Of a stretch of 64,000 nt of DNA, positions 52,730 through 62,770 are shown in pieces. Source of the DNA: Bathynomus jamesi (Eukaryota; Arthropoda; Malacostraca; Isopoda; Cirolanidae); assembly GCA_023014485.1 (NCBI GenBank), contig JAJOZX010001737.1, positions 1-64,000 of the forward strand, given 5' to 3'. The notes beneath the pieces were generated by a model. It had not been told where the DNA came from. It saw nothing but the letters and a program-made list of their open reading frames with translations, and ran no database searches. A program made the position numbers and the translations under genes. How positions within the stretch are numbered: position 1 is the first letter of the stretch; each line of letters starts with the position of its first letter.

Positions 52730-53880
52730 TCTAATCTAAATTCTAAGAGTATAAATTGGGAAGAAATCAGATCCCATACGGAACAAATAGTGGAAAACAA
52801 TCTTAGAGGATAAAATAATCAAAGAAATGGTAATAACCTTGGGGGGGGGGCACTGGAAATCTTAGAAAAATATGTTCCAAAGGGAAAGAGAAAAACTATT
52901 TCGAGAAACAAAAACGAACGATATTCCACAAGAGAAGGAGAATAACCACGAAGTTAATTAATTGTACAGACAACAAAAAAAAACGTGATACAATTAACAT
53001 TGGAAAGTATAGCCAGGGAAATACAAGCCCTAATTAAGGTCTATTCAAGGTCTATTCAGAGAGAAGAGGAAAATGCGGTGGAAACAATAAAAAATAACCC
53101 AAAATACTTCTATACCTTCGCAAAAAGAAGAAAAAAATGCGAACCACTATTGCACCCTTAAGGAAAGAAAATGAGTTAACCAATGATCTAAAAATAATAT
53201 CTGAAATATTGAGAGTTCAATATGAATCGGCTTTCAGACCCCAAACAGAGAAAGCAGTACTTGACAGAAATACCTTTTTGAAGAGGAATTAAATGAAGAA
53301 TGTATAACTGATTTTGAATTTACCCAGAAGATATAGCGAAAGCTATAGGACAAATAAAATCACATTCAGCTGCAAACTCGAACAAACGGAATGCCTTGTT
53401 GATTAAAAACTGGAAGAAAGAAATAGCTACACCACTTTATTGGATATGGAGGAGATCCCTGAACATGGGGTAAATACCGAGCATACTAAAAAGAGTGAAA
53501 ATTGTTCCTAAATATAAAGGGGGAAGAAAGAAAATATGAGTTTAATAAACTAGAAGTCCAGAGTAATTTTACAGCCAAGAGTGATGGCTACAAAGAACTC
53601 TACTACTACTGAAAAAATAGGAAAGGTAGAATATGTCGTGTTCCCAAAGTAAGCTTGGTTGTCAGGGGGCCAAAACTTTTTAACCATCTTCCAAAGGACC
53701 TCAGGAACGTCACAAGGGTCAAAGATGGAATCTTCAAAAGAAGACTAGATGCCTGGCTCAGGACGGTGTCAGATGAGCCGGGTGTGCCTGGCTATGTACG
53801 ATGGAGATCGTAAGAAAGCAACTCGTTCCTCCATCAGGCCAGGCCTACAGGTAGGACCACCAGCTTGACCTTCGTGTGAA
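52730..53880 (+). pseudogene. CR1-like LINE relic of a second family, internally deleted
   Basis: A scrambled plus-strand LINE. The linker before the RT reads REEENAVETIKNNPKYFYTF and AKRRKKCEPLLHP (about 53060-53160). The RT entry region AIGQIKSHSAANSN with PLYWIWRRSLNMG and KIVPKYKGG lies at 53345-53520. It then jumps to the LINE C terminus with LGCQGAKTF-type sequence, read in another frame as GPKLFNHLPKDLRNVTRVKD and DEPGVPGYV near 53670-53800. The central RT with the YADD motif is missing. Many stops show it is old. Its right end is bounded by mariner E. Confidence 0.65.
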
Positions 53881-53918
53881 GAGAGACCGACGCACAGAAC
53901 TTTTACCAGGTTTATATA

Positions 53919-55489
53919 CAGGGTGTTTCAGGAGGAAAGGTCAATACTTCGGGAGGTGATAGTATCGGTCATTGTGAGAAAAAAGTTCATATAAACATGT
54001 CTAATTCTGAATGGTTACGGAGATAGAGCTGTTTGAATCTACAAATACAAAAACATTGTTAATGGTAATCAAGAAAGAGGAACCAATTACTGTTTCTAGC
54101 ATTTAATGTTTAAACATTGGCATTTTGAATGGTATCAGATACAAGAAATGACAAATTTGTTAGTTTACAATACGTTTTCGGAAATCCCACTGTCAACCTC
54201 AATGCACTTTGCAACTCGTGTGCGAAGATCACGTGTTGTTCGTCTGAGTTGATCTTAACGTTCCTTTATGCAGGCAGCAGCATCCAAAATGCACGCGAGC
54301 AATTCATCTCGTGTATCTACCTTTCTTTTGTAAACTTGACTTTTCATCCACCCCCACAAACAATAATCTAACGGAGAGGTGTCTGGAGACCTTGGTGGCC
54401 ATTGAATGGGACCACTGCGGCCGATCCATCGACCAGGGAAAGTTTGATTTAGGTATTGCATCACCAGACGGGTAGAATGTGGAGGAGCTCCGTCATGCTG
54501 AAAGTACATACAAGCGCGTGTAGCCAAAGGAACATCCTCCAATAGTCATGGCAATTCATTTTGCAGAAATTCTGGGTAACTTTGTCCTGTAAGACGATTC
54601 TCTAAAGTAACAGGGCCAATCAGCTGATCATCGATGATACTGCACCACACATTGGCAGAGAAGCGATGTTGAAAATTTGTTTCTACAGTGCTATTTGGAT
54701 TTTCGTCTGACCACCGATGAGAGTTACGAGTGGTGTTGATACCGTCACGGGTGAAAGTAGCTTCATCAGTGAACAGTATTAATCGAAGCAATCGGCGATT
54801 AGAATTTACCCAATGACAAAATTCCAGTTGCATGGCAGCGTCTCCTGGTTGAAGGTGTTGTGCACGCTGTACATGATATGGATGCAAGCCTTCCTCACGT
54901 AATGTTCGCCATACTCTTGTGTGTGGTACACCGAGACGTGTAGAAATTCTTCGTGAGCTAGTAGTAGGACTACGCTCTACCAACTGAAGAATGCTTTCCA
55001 CTTCATCCACATCTTGTTGACCTTCACGTTCAGGTGAAACATGAGCGCTGGGAAGTGTACCAATCTCACGCAATTTGTTGAAAACCCTGGTAAACACTCC
55101 TCGATCCGGAATTCTGCGGTTCGGAAACCGTCGATGGTATTCTGCAACAGTAGCTGTTGCGCTTCCATCGCAAAAACTATAGACATACACTGTATCTGCA
55201 TATTCGGCATATGTGAAGGTGTGTGGCATTCTTAACACTGCTTCAAACACCGAACAATGTCACACAACTGTCAGCTGTCGATTGGCTTATGTTACATGCT
55301 TACATTACAGCTTAAATGGTTCAAGGTTATAGGGGAGGGAAGGGGGAGGAAGAGCTGCGCACGCATCAGATTCAAACAGCTCTCTCTCCGCTACCATTCA
55401 GAATTAGACATGTTCATATGAACTTTTTTTCTCACAATGACCGATACTATCACCTCCCAAAGTATTGACCTTTTCTCCTGAAAACCCTG
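53919..55489 (-). mobile_element. Mariner-like element E (DUF4817 type), nearly intact
   Basis: Inverted repeats of about 100 bp run from CAGGGTGTTTCAGGAGGAAA through TCACAATGACCGATACTATC in the opposite arm to CCATTCAGAATTAGACATG. TA flanks are at 53917-53918 and 55490-55491. The element is 1571 bp long and its gene lies on the minus strand. Confidence 0.93.
54165..55250 (-). pseudogene. Mariner E transposase, two in-frame stops only
   Basis: Start at 55250 (MFEAVLRMPHTFTYAEYADT). The DUF4817-type helix-turn-helix region holds YSFCDGSATATVAEYHRRFP and NRRIPDRGVFTRVF. SPTTSSRRISTRLGVPHTRV is the second helix-turn-helix. Catalytic motifs are LILFTDEATFTRDGI, FQHDGAPPHS and SPDTSPLDY, with 41 residues between the second and third Asp. 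The frame is continuous from start to end except for TGA at 54546-54548 (before LLEDVP) and TAA at 54255-54257 (after KER). It then runs to TAA at 54165-54167. The TGA can be explained by one base change. No frameshift was seen. Confidence 0.9.
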
Positions 55490-55493
55490 TATA

Positions 55494-55553
55494 GTCCACC
55501 AGCATTCGAATCTGGGGCCTGTGACTCGGAAACCCGGCTGTTGACCAACGGAC
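55494..55553 (-). tRNA. tRNA-like remnant (probable head of a tRNA-derived SINE)
   Basis: Minus-strand GTCCGTTGGTCAACAGC resembles an A box. GATTCGAATG resembles a B box inside a perfect T-arm-like stem (CCAG/CTGG on the + strand at 55499-55515). The ends GTCC and GGAC can pair. At 60 bp, with short acceptor and no clear anticodon arm, it is not a working tRNA. Mariner E inserted next to it. Confidence 0.4.
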
Positions 55554-55561
55554 TAAGAAAA

Positions 55562-56656
55562 AATTAAAGTTAACAATCTGGTGGCATTTCATCACCCAAA
55601 AGAAATGCATAACGCTTTGTGTCCAAACGCGCAGTAACATAAAGAGAGAGAAGGTAGAGATTTTGTAGAGCATCCCATGATGCTCTTCCTGAATGAGATT
55701 TTCTAAAAAATTTATGTTAAAGTTTTCCATAGTTTTTCATAAGAAAAATGGTAGGCAACTTACACATAGCCATTTATGTAATTTTTAAGTAAAATCTCTG
55801 AATAGGCTTATCTTTGTCTTCCATAATATATAGTGGGCCTAGTATTAGTTGATACTGATTAATTTAGTGCTAATGATTAAATGATGGAATGATTGATTGT
55901 TAATGACAAGGCTGGGTCAACAATTTATAATGTCCTACGGTATCACCGGTTTGAAGGTGGCTAATGGAGTAGGCCTACTATAATTACGTCTGAGTGATAC
56001 GAATTGATTCGAGGTCACCAGCTTGGATTACACCCAAGCAAATAAGGTTATAAAAATCACTTGTTTTGTGTTTAAGAAAATAAATCGGTTATTTGCTCAC
56101 AGTGAATAACAATGACATAAACAGTAATTATAGTGATTAACAATTATATAACGGCATTTATATTATGCTAAGATAACTTGAGGCTTAGCCAATAAGGAAA
56201 TAGTTATGCAGCTTAATTGTTAATATATAGAAAGCTAAGGAGTTGTGCACAAGTGGGAAGCAGAATGAACTAATGAAGCATATTGATAACAGAAATTCTG
56301 CACGTACACCGTGAATAACAAATGCAATGACAGTAATTATAGTGGTTAACAATTATATAATGGCATTTATAGTATGCTAAGATAAACTGAGGATTAGCAT
56401 ATAAGGAAATGGTTATACAGATTAATTGTTAAGTACTACACTGGGTGATGACCACTAATTTAGGTAGGCTAAAAGTTATGCAAACATGGAAACAAAGAAT
56501 GGGCCTAGTAATGATATAAAGAAATACAAGTGCGTTTGGTGTACTGAATGGATTAGGCCATCAATAATGAAAATGCTTAAACTGATCACTTAAACAAATG
56601 GATGTAAAGTAAAAATGAATCACATGAAAGAACGCAAATAGCAGTGATACAATTAT
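55562..56656. other. No gene recognised, contains a diverged tandem duplication
   Basis: AT-rich. The only structure found is the two-copy repeat at 56103-56440. No open frame with recognisable motifs. Confidence 0.5.
56103..56440 (+). repeat. Diverged tandem duplication, about 208-bp period
   Basis: TGAATAACAA...CAGTAATTATAGTGATTAAC...GGCATTTAT...ATGCTAAGATAA at 56103-56230 recurs at 56312-56440 with about ten substitutions and small indels. Both copies include GAGG(C/A)TTAGC and ATAAGGAAAT. Confidence 0.8.
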
Positions 56657-56664
56657 GGTATTGG

Positions 56665-57023
56665 CAGTGATGGGCACCGTTACATTAAGTTGGGTGGCGT
56701 TACCATTACTCGTTGAAATGTACTCAGTGTTACCGTTACATCGTTACTTTTGAAAATCCTTAAAGCGTTACCGTTACTCAATACATGTAACGACGTTACA
56801 AGAAACTAGTTACATTTGATATTTGTTTATGTGCCTTCACACGTGTTTTGAAACTACAGATAAACTTACAAATGGCAGCCATACCACATAAATTCTAATA
56901 GCTACTATTATTGACTATATATATATATGTTCTTCTTTTAAGAACGATATATTGCACAATAATCTGCACCCAATGATTTTTGGGAAAGATGAAGACAGAA
57001 AATATAAATTTAGTTGTTGCCAC
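56665..57023 (-). mobile_element. hAT-5, right half, in inverted orientation
   Basis: CAGTGATGGGCACCGTTACA at 56665 is the other terminus of hAT-5 (11 of the first 12 bases match CAGAGATGGGCA). It is preceded by GGTATTGG (56657-56664), the exact reverse complement of the CCAATACC before the left half. GTTACCGTTAC motifs follow. The segment ends GTTGCCAC (57016-57023) at the LTR fragment, the reverse complement of the GTGGCAAC at the left-half/Gypsy-2 junction. It is inverted relative to 31838-32485. Confidence 0.8.
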
Positions 57024-57246
57024 TATAGTGCCTTGCCCCCACAAGATTATTTTTTATTAGTGAAAATTGCCACAAATTGGCACAAGTGAAATATTTTAAG
57101 TCTAAATAAATAAATGCAAGTTAAACATGTCCAGTGATCAAATTTAATTCTTAAGCATTCAGTGTATAGTAATTTAGCTAAAAATTAAAGTGCAATCATT
57201 AAAGAAGTTTAAAGTAAATATAAAAATATATTTTGTGCTTTCTAAA
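57024..57246 (+). repeat. Gypsy LTR fragment (first 223 bp)
   Basis: TATAGTGCCTTGCC...GTGCTTTCTAAA matches LTR positions 1 to about 228. It stops exactly where the inverted LTR at 46334-47558 is missing its outer part. Joined with that one, with a 2-base overlap (AA), it would restore a complete LTR. Confidence 0.88.
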
Positions 57247-57435
57247 TGTTAGATATGTTGTCTGGCCCAGTAGCCTTTGAATTCTTAATGTTTTTGATGA
57301 TCTTGGTGGTCTGGTCTGTATTGAAGGGTGTAATGGTCGTGTCGTGTCTGTAGGTTTTCTTGTGTCTGGCTGTTTGTCTGTCTGCATGTTTCTGGTTGTT
57401 GTCTCTGTTTAAGTGTATCTTTGCGTGGTGATTAA

Positions 57436-57570
57436 CAGAGATGGGCACGATCTTGATCTTCAAGATCAGATCGTGATCTTGAAGATCACTTTTATTATGG
57501 TGATCTTGATCTAAGATCACTTTATTTCTTGTGATCTTGATCTTGAAGATCACTTTAGACTTCAAGATCA
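57436..57570. repeat. Left subterminal GATCTTGA repeat cluster of hAT-4
   Basis: About eight GATCTTGA/TCAAGATC units within 135 bp, several as direct palindromes (GATCTTGAAGATC). A matching cluster lies at 61480-61613. Such arrays commonly serve as transposase binding sites in hAT elements. Confidence 0.8.
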
Positions 57571-58144
57571 CTTTTAATTTCAGATTCTTAAATATGCCAC
57601 TATGCGAATGTCATTTGTTTTTTGTCCAAGCAACATCTGGTGGCAACTTTGTTCAACACTGACTGTTTATGTTTTCTGTTAGTTGGGTGACTTGCGTCAT
57701 GCGTGGGCTCATGGAAGGTGTAGTTGCTGTGGAATTTAGGCTCGTAAAAAGTGTAATTTACTGTGCAATTATGTTAAAAGTGTTCTATTAATATATTATT
57801 ATATATAGGCATAAAATATAGCCTATAGGTCCGTATTCATAATAAATTAATTCTAAACATATTTTATTTACAGATTGAATTTTTTAATAATGAGTGCAAT
57901 TTTACAACTTCAACAGGCTCCCAAGGGAACCAAATATTCTAGGTTGTCACCAGAACAGTATTCAATATATTTAGATAACAATGTTGGTAATAAGGATCAA
58001 TCTGTGCTATTGAACGGAAAATATTTTCAAATTGTCGAAAAAACTGGAAACAGTATCAAAGTTATTTGTATGCAGTGTACAAAGAAAACTACAATTCTGT
58101 CTGCTGGCCTCGACTCAACAAGCAATCTTCTGAGGCACCTCAGG

Positions 58145-58601
58145 GTTAGTACTACTTAGTAACTAAGTAGTAAGTAGCAACATTAACATAATGGTTCAAG
58201 TCATATTTTAAGTGACTGGTGCCATACAAGACTAAAGCTACATTTACATAGACGTCCATTTGAATATATTGTGCACTTCAGATATTAATAGATTATGGAC
58301 TAGTAACTACATTAAAAACTGCCGATATCCAACTATAATAAAACGCCAGGTGTATCTGTCTTTCTCTCTGTCTGATCCATGTCTGTAATTCTCCTATTTA
58401 GTTACTGAAGGACGAAATTCGGCTTTCAATTTAACATAGGATAAAAATGCACTGATCATGGTGAAAATAATTTTAGTTAAAGATAACAAAATTTTAGAAT
58501 CTTGTTAAGTATTAATTTCAACTAGAAGTTTGATACTCTGATAAATATTATACAGGGTGTTCAAGAAGTCTCTCCGCATGATAATTTATTTTCTTGTGCA
58601 G
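58145..58601 (+). other. hAT-4 intron 1
   Basis: Donor AGG|GTTAGT and acceptor TTTTCTTGTGCAG|AAACTAC. Phase 0 on both sides. The join completes the BED finger spacing, which strongly supports it. ACAGGGTGTTCAAGAAGTCTC near 58552-58572 resembles a mariner terminus inside the intron, without a partner. Confidence 0.75.
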
Positions 58602-58869
58602 AAACTACATTCGGATCTTTTGGGTGAATATGAATCGGAGAAGAAATCTCGCAAGCGTCCACCTAAAGAAGATGATGCCAGCGGCAGCAATGCTTGCCCT
58701 GCCAAAATTGCCAAGCAGTCAACACTAAGCATGTTCCATATTTCCAAGCAAAAACCAGGACCACCAATATGCAAGGATATCCTTGAAAAGAAGATTCTCT
58801 CGCTTGTGGCTAATGGGCTCCTACCATTGAGCCTAGTTGAACTACATGAATTTAAGGATCTTCTTTCAT

Positions 58870-59041
58870 GTTAGTATAACTCAAATATTTTGCTATTTTT
58901 TCCATAGCTAATATCTGATTAAAATAATTAATCATATTATTTGTATGAACATTAGACTATCGCTAGCCTAGCTAAATATTTTGATATTTTTTCCATAGCT
59001 AATCTATTGTATTTGTTTTAATTTTTAAATATTTTTTTCAG
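58870..59041 (+). other. hAT-4 intron 2
   Basis: Donor TTTCAT|GTTAGTATAA and acceptor ATATTTTTTTCAG|ACGTCAAC. The phase matches (T + AC gives Tyr) and the reading stays open. CTAGCTAAATATTTTGATATTTTTTCCATAGC-like sequence is duplicated within it (about 58886-58915 and 58974-59004). Confidence 0.7.
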
Positions 59042-59218
59042 ACGTCAACCCGGCTGTTCAGGTGCCATCTAGATGCACCCTGGCTAGATCTCTTGCAACA
59101 ACAACCAGTACAATGAAGGAAGACATACAAGCAAAACTGGCAGCAGTTGACCATGTGTGTGTTACATGCGACATATGGTCAACTAATCACCGCAGTTTCA
59201 TGGGAGTCTGCGCATTGG

Positions 59219-59669
59219 GTATGCTATTGATTTAGTGTATTATTTTTATATAATTGATAAATTGACCATTGGTGATAGACTGATAGACTTATAGTATAAT
59301 CTTTTCAATTATTCGACATGTTCCTCATTCATTAATTTGGTGAGTCTTCATTTTGCTGTGATTCACAGTAATTTCACACTAATTCACTGATTCTGTCATC
59401 TGTCATTGTGTCTGATTCACAGCAAAATGTGGAAGAGTCCATATTCACAGGCTGTGAATATGGACTCTTCCACATTTTGCTCTTATGGGATGGGTCACTG
59501 ATGTGGTGGTATGGTAGGCGACTCCGCTGAATTGCCTCCTTTATATCACATAGTTCTTCTCTTCAATGTTTGGTGGCGCAGTTTAGCTGGTGTGTGTCTA
59601 ACCAATATTATTAAATTAAGCTTAAAAAAATGTTCATACAAACATTGATTTTATATTCTTACATTACAG
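59219..59669 (+). other. hAT-4 intron 3, containing a 61-bp palindrome
   Basis: Donor GCATTGG|GTATGC and acceptor TTCTTACATTACAG|ATCAATG. The join would give the conserved His-Trp-Ile-Asn of this hAT type, but a small indel just upstream of the donor puts the exon 3 frame out by one. Confidence 0.65.
59421..59481. repeat. Perfect 30-bp inverted repeat with 1-bp spacer
   Basis: AGCAAAATGTGGAAGAGTCC ATATTCACAG (59421-59450) is followed by one G and then its exact complement (59452-59481). It lies in intron 3 of hAT-4. Confidence 0.95.
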
Positions 59670-61479
59670 ATCAATGATGACTTGTCGCGAGGATCAGCTG
59701 CACTGGCATGCCGAAGATTTCGTGGAACACACAGCTTTGATAAAATTGCTGGAATATTGGACAGGATCAACTCGGAGCATGGTTTATCTTATAGAAAAGT
59801 TGTATCTACAGTCACCGACAATGCATCGAACATGGTGAAATGCTTTAAAGAGTTTGGTGTTCGTGTTCAGAATCGTACTGACGACATTGATGAAGATGAT
59901 GCAGATGAAGATGATGATGAAAAAGATTCAGATGAAGAGGTTATCATCAGCAACTTTCCTGAACATTCAGGAGAGCATGGAGAGGAGTCAGTGAAACTAT
60001 CATCCCATATTCGATGTGCCTCCCACACATTGAACTTGGTAGCAACAACTGATGCAGATAAAGGACTGAATTCACCTGGACTAAGAAGATAAAGCATTCT
60101 GCAATGGGAAAATGTTCGGCGCTGTGGAATGCTGCTGGTAAACCCAAGTCAGCAGAAAAAATACAGGAAATAACTGGTCCAATTTAGGTACCCATGCGTC
60201 ACCCGATGGAACTCAATGTACGACTCATTAAGCCAAATATATAAACATAAGAACGACGTGAATGTAGCTCTTGAAGAACTGAATCTACCCATCCTCAAAG
60301 ACAATGAATTGGAATTTATTTCAGAATATTTGTCTGTTCTAAAACCAATTGCAGCAGCCCTCAACAAATTACAGGCAGAGAAAGAATGCTACTACGGTTG
60401 TCTTCTTCCAACAGTCCTAGTGACTCAAGATGCCCTCGCAAGATTGGAGCCTATCCAACCAAACGACCTGCGCTTGAGACACTGCATGCCATTACTGGCA
60501 GCAGTCGTCTCTGGCTTCAATGCCAGATTTGGTCATTTTTTGTCGTTGAGCCCCGAGGTAACTGATGCCGTTTTGGCCTCAGTATCTCATCCGTATTTCA
60601 AACTTAGATGGATATTATTGTTGCAAGGGCCTAATTTCGGCGATCATGAAGCAATCAAGTCTCAAGTAAAAGACAAGCTGCAAATGGCTGTAAGAAATTG
60701 TAATTCTGACAGCAGTGGTAATAGTTCGGTGAACTCACTCATCATCTGAAGACGATTTCTTCAGAACTATGGATGGCTCATTCTCTGCTCCTAACAACAA
60801 GGAAGACTTGGAAGTCCTCAATTATTTGCAGGACACCAGTAAGGCACTCGACTCTTTAGATAGGTATCCTGCTATAAAGAAGATCTTCAAGAGGTATAAC
60901 ACCACGCTACCTTCCTCTGCACCAGTGGAACGGTTGTTTTCGTTTGCTGGCATGGTTCATAGCCCCAAACGAAGTCGTCTCTCGGATGGTAACTTTGAAC
61001 AATTGGTTTTGCTGAAAGCAAATGTTTACAGCGGTTGAACATTAAATTAACACTCTTAACTTGCGGTTTTTACCCTTATATTGTCAGTAATTGCGTACTG
61101 CAGTAAAACTGTAAAATTAAATTCTATGTAAAAAATGTTTACTTATATATGCTGACCATTCATTGATATGGGTTATGGACCTGGTGAAATGAGAATTGAG
61201 AAAAATAGAACTAAAAACTATATGTAGGTCATTTAATAGTTTTTTCTTTGCTGATAAGTTATGATAATACTAAGTTTTAAGTTTACCACCTGAAAAACTG
61301 AAAGGGGAATCGTCAATCCCCGTGGTTTAGATCAGGTGACATGGGTAGGATGCGATGCTTGTATTGCCTCAGCCCTCGGGGGAGTATTAGGAGTGATACT
61401 TTTCAGGATGATTAACAAAATAATTTGTTTTTGTTTACTCTACAAGAGTACAACTTTTTTCAATTCATATAAAAGTGAT

Positions 61480-61613
61480 CTTGAAAAGTGATCTTCAAGA
61501 TCACGATCTTGATCTTCAAGATCACATTTTTCTGGTGATCTGATCTTGATCTTCAAGATCACATTTTTCTGGTGATCTGATCTTGATCTTCAAGATCACC
61601 AAAGTTGGTGATC
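61480..61613. repeat. Right subterminal GATCTTGA repeat cluster of hAT-4
   Basis: Repeated units CTGGTGATCTGATCTTGATC followed by TTCAAGATCACATTTTT occur nearly identically twice (about 61517-61549 and 61568-61600 region), with further GATCTTGA units. This mirrors the left cluster. Confidence 0.8.
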
Positions 61614-62770
61614 TTGCCCATCTCTGGTGATTAACCAGAATGTTAGCTTCTTGTGTATATGTTGGGATATTATTTTGGCTGCGACAGATAGCCGCGTGTG
61701 TGGTGTGAATGCCGCTGTTAGAGTGGGTAATGCTGTTTATAGTCTCGTATAGCCTGGATGTATCTGTGGAGTGGTTTAGTGTTATGAATTCCCTAAATGT
61801 TTGTAGTTTTTCTTTGTTTGTTGTTTATTTCTGTGTTGAGCTGTTGTATCTGTTGTTTTATGGCTTCTGTGTGTGGTGTTAAATTATTGTTAATTATTGA
61901 TGTTGAGGTGGTGTGTGTAGTCTAAAAGTCACTAAAAGAAAGCTGAATGGCAACAAAAAATAAACAGCGGAACGCAGTCTGTTTGGTCAATGGGCTGGCT
62001 AAACCAGCATGTGTTTTTGTATCTGACTAAATCGTTGGTGCTGAGTTTAATTTGGTGATGTTTCTACAGTGGCTAAGGAAAGCAAATGAAGTTGTCTAAT
62101 TATTATATCAGTTAGGGGTATAATGTCTATAGCTTCTAAATTATTAAAGTTAGAAAACTAAGTAGGTTGTTGTGGGACGCTGGCACCTATGGTAGGCCCT
62201 AAAGAATATCTAAATCAAAGCACATGTAAGTACCTTTATTGTCTATTTAATCACCTAATACCTAACGGGGTCTAACACCCCCCACGTTATTACAGATGTA
62301 ATATGCTATCTAGCAAAGCAAGCGGTTCCTCTTCGAGGTCATGATGAATCTGACAATTCATTGAACAAAGGTAATTATATTGAATTATTGAATCTGCTTC
62401 GAGATTGATTCTCTTAGATTCTCATTTAAATACGTCAACTACTTGAAGGAACTTCTCCAACTGTGCAAAATGACATTATTCAAGCTATATCTAATGTTGT
62501 TAAAGATCATATTAAGAGAAGTTCAGCAACATTTGTTGCTATTGTACTCGATGAAACTTCGGATGTTATGTCGAAATCACAGCTCTCAACAGTTTTGCGT
62601 TTTGTTTATGAAGACAAAATACATGAAAGATTCATTGGGTTTACAGATGTTAGTGCTGACAGAACGTCTGATGGTCTGTTCAATCACGTTGTTAATAGTT
62701 TAAGAATTTCAGATTGCAGATAAACTGGTTGGACAGACCTATGATGGAGCAAGTGTGATGAGTGGACATA

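Larger units (their letters stand above)
57890..61038 (+). pseudogene. hAT-4 transposase (ZBED4-like), multi-exon, few lesions
   Basis: Exon 1 (57890-58144) begins MSAILQLQQAPKGTKYSRLS and carries most of a BED zinc finger (CMQC...RHLR). Exon 2 (58602-58869) supplies its last His (KLHSDL), so splicing completes the finger. Exon 3 (59042-59218) holds NPAVQVPSRCTLARSLA and VTCDIWSTNHRSFMG (first catalytic Asp). Exon 4 (from 59670) holds ACRRFRGTHSFDKIAGIL, VVSTVTDNASNMVK (second Asp), a run of Asp/Glu and RCASHTLNLVA. The following part has RYPCVTRWNSMYDS, LKPIAAALNKLQAEKECYYG and SHPYFKLRW. The end (60769-61038) has the dimerisation motif PVERLFSFAGMVHSPKRSRL. Frameshifts lie near 59210, 60075, 60190 and 60750. 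Confidence 0.85.
57436..61626 (+). mobile_element. hAT-4, ZBED-type hAT transposon with introns
   Basis: Termini CAGAGATGGGCACGATC (57436) and GATCTTGCCCATCTCTG (ends 61626). The target duplication GTGATTAA at 57428-57435 and 61627-61634 is a perfect 8 bp. Both subterminal regions are packed with GATCTTGATCTTCAAGATCA-type palindromes. It is 4191 bp long and carries at least four exons of one transposase on the plus strand. Confidence 0.95.
57247..61910 (-). pseudogene. LINE fragment (linker before RT), split by hAT-4
   Basis: The minus-strand coding relic reads DTTITPFNTDQTTKIIKNIK and NSKATGPDNISNI at 57355-57240, the entry to a LINE reverse transcriptase. The upstream part lies beyond hAT-4 at 61635-61910 (Thr/His/Lys-rich linker, for example TTDTTAQHRNKQQTKK). 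The RT itself is absent: the fragment is cut at 57247. The family is not certain; a jockey or RTE-like LINE is likely. Confidence 0.55.

Noticed and set aside
55494..55553. A functional tRNA gene
   Set aside because: Too short, no convincing anticodon arm or full acceptor stem.
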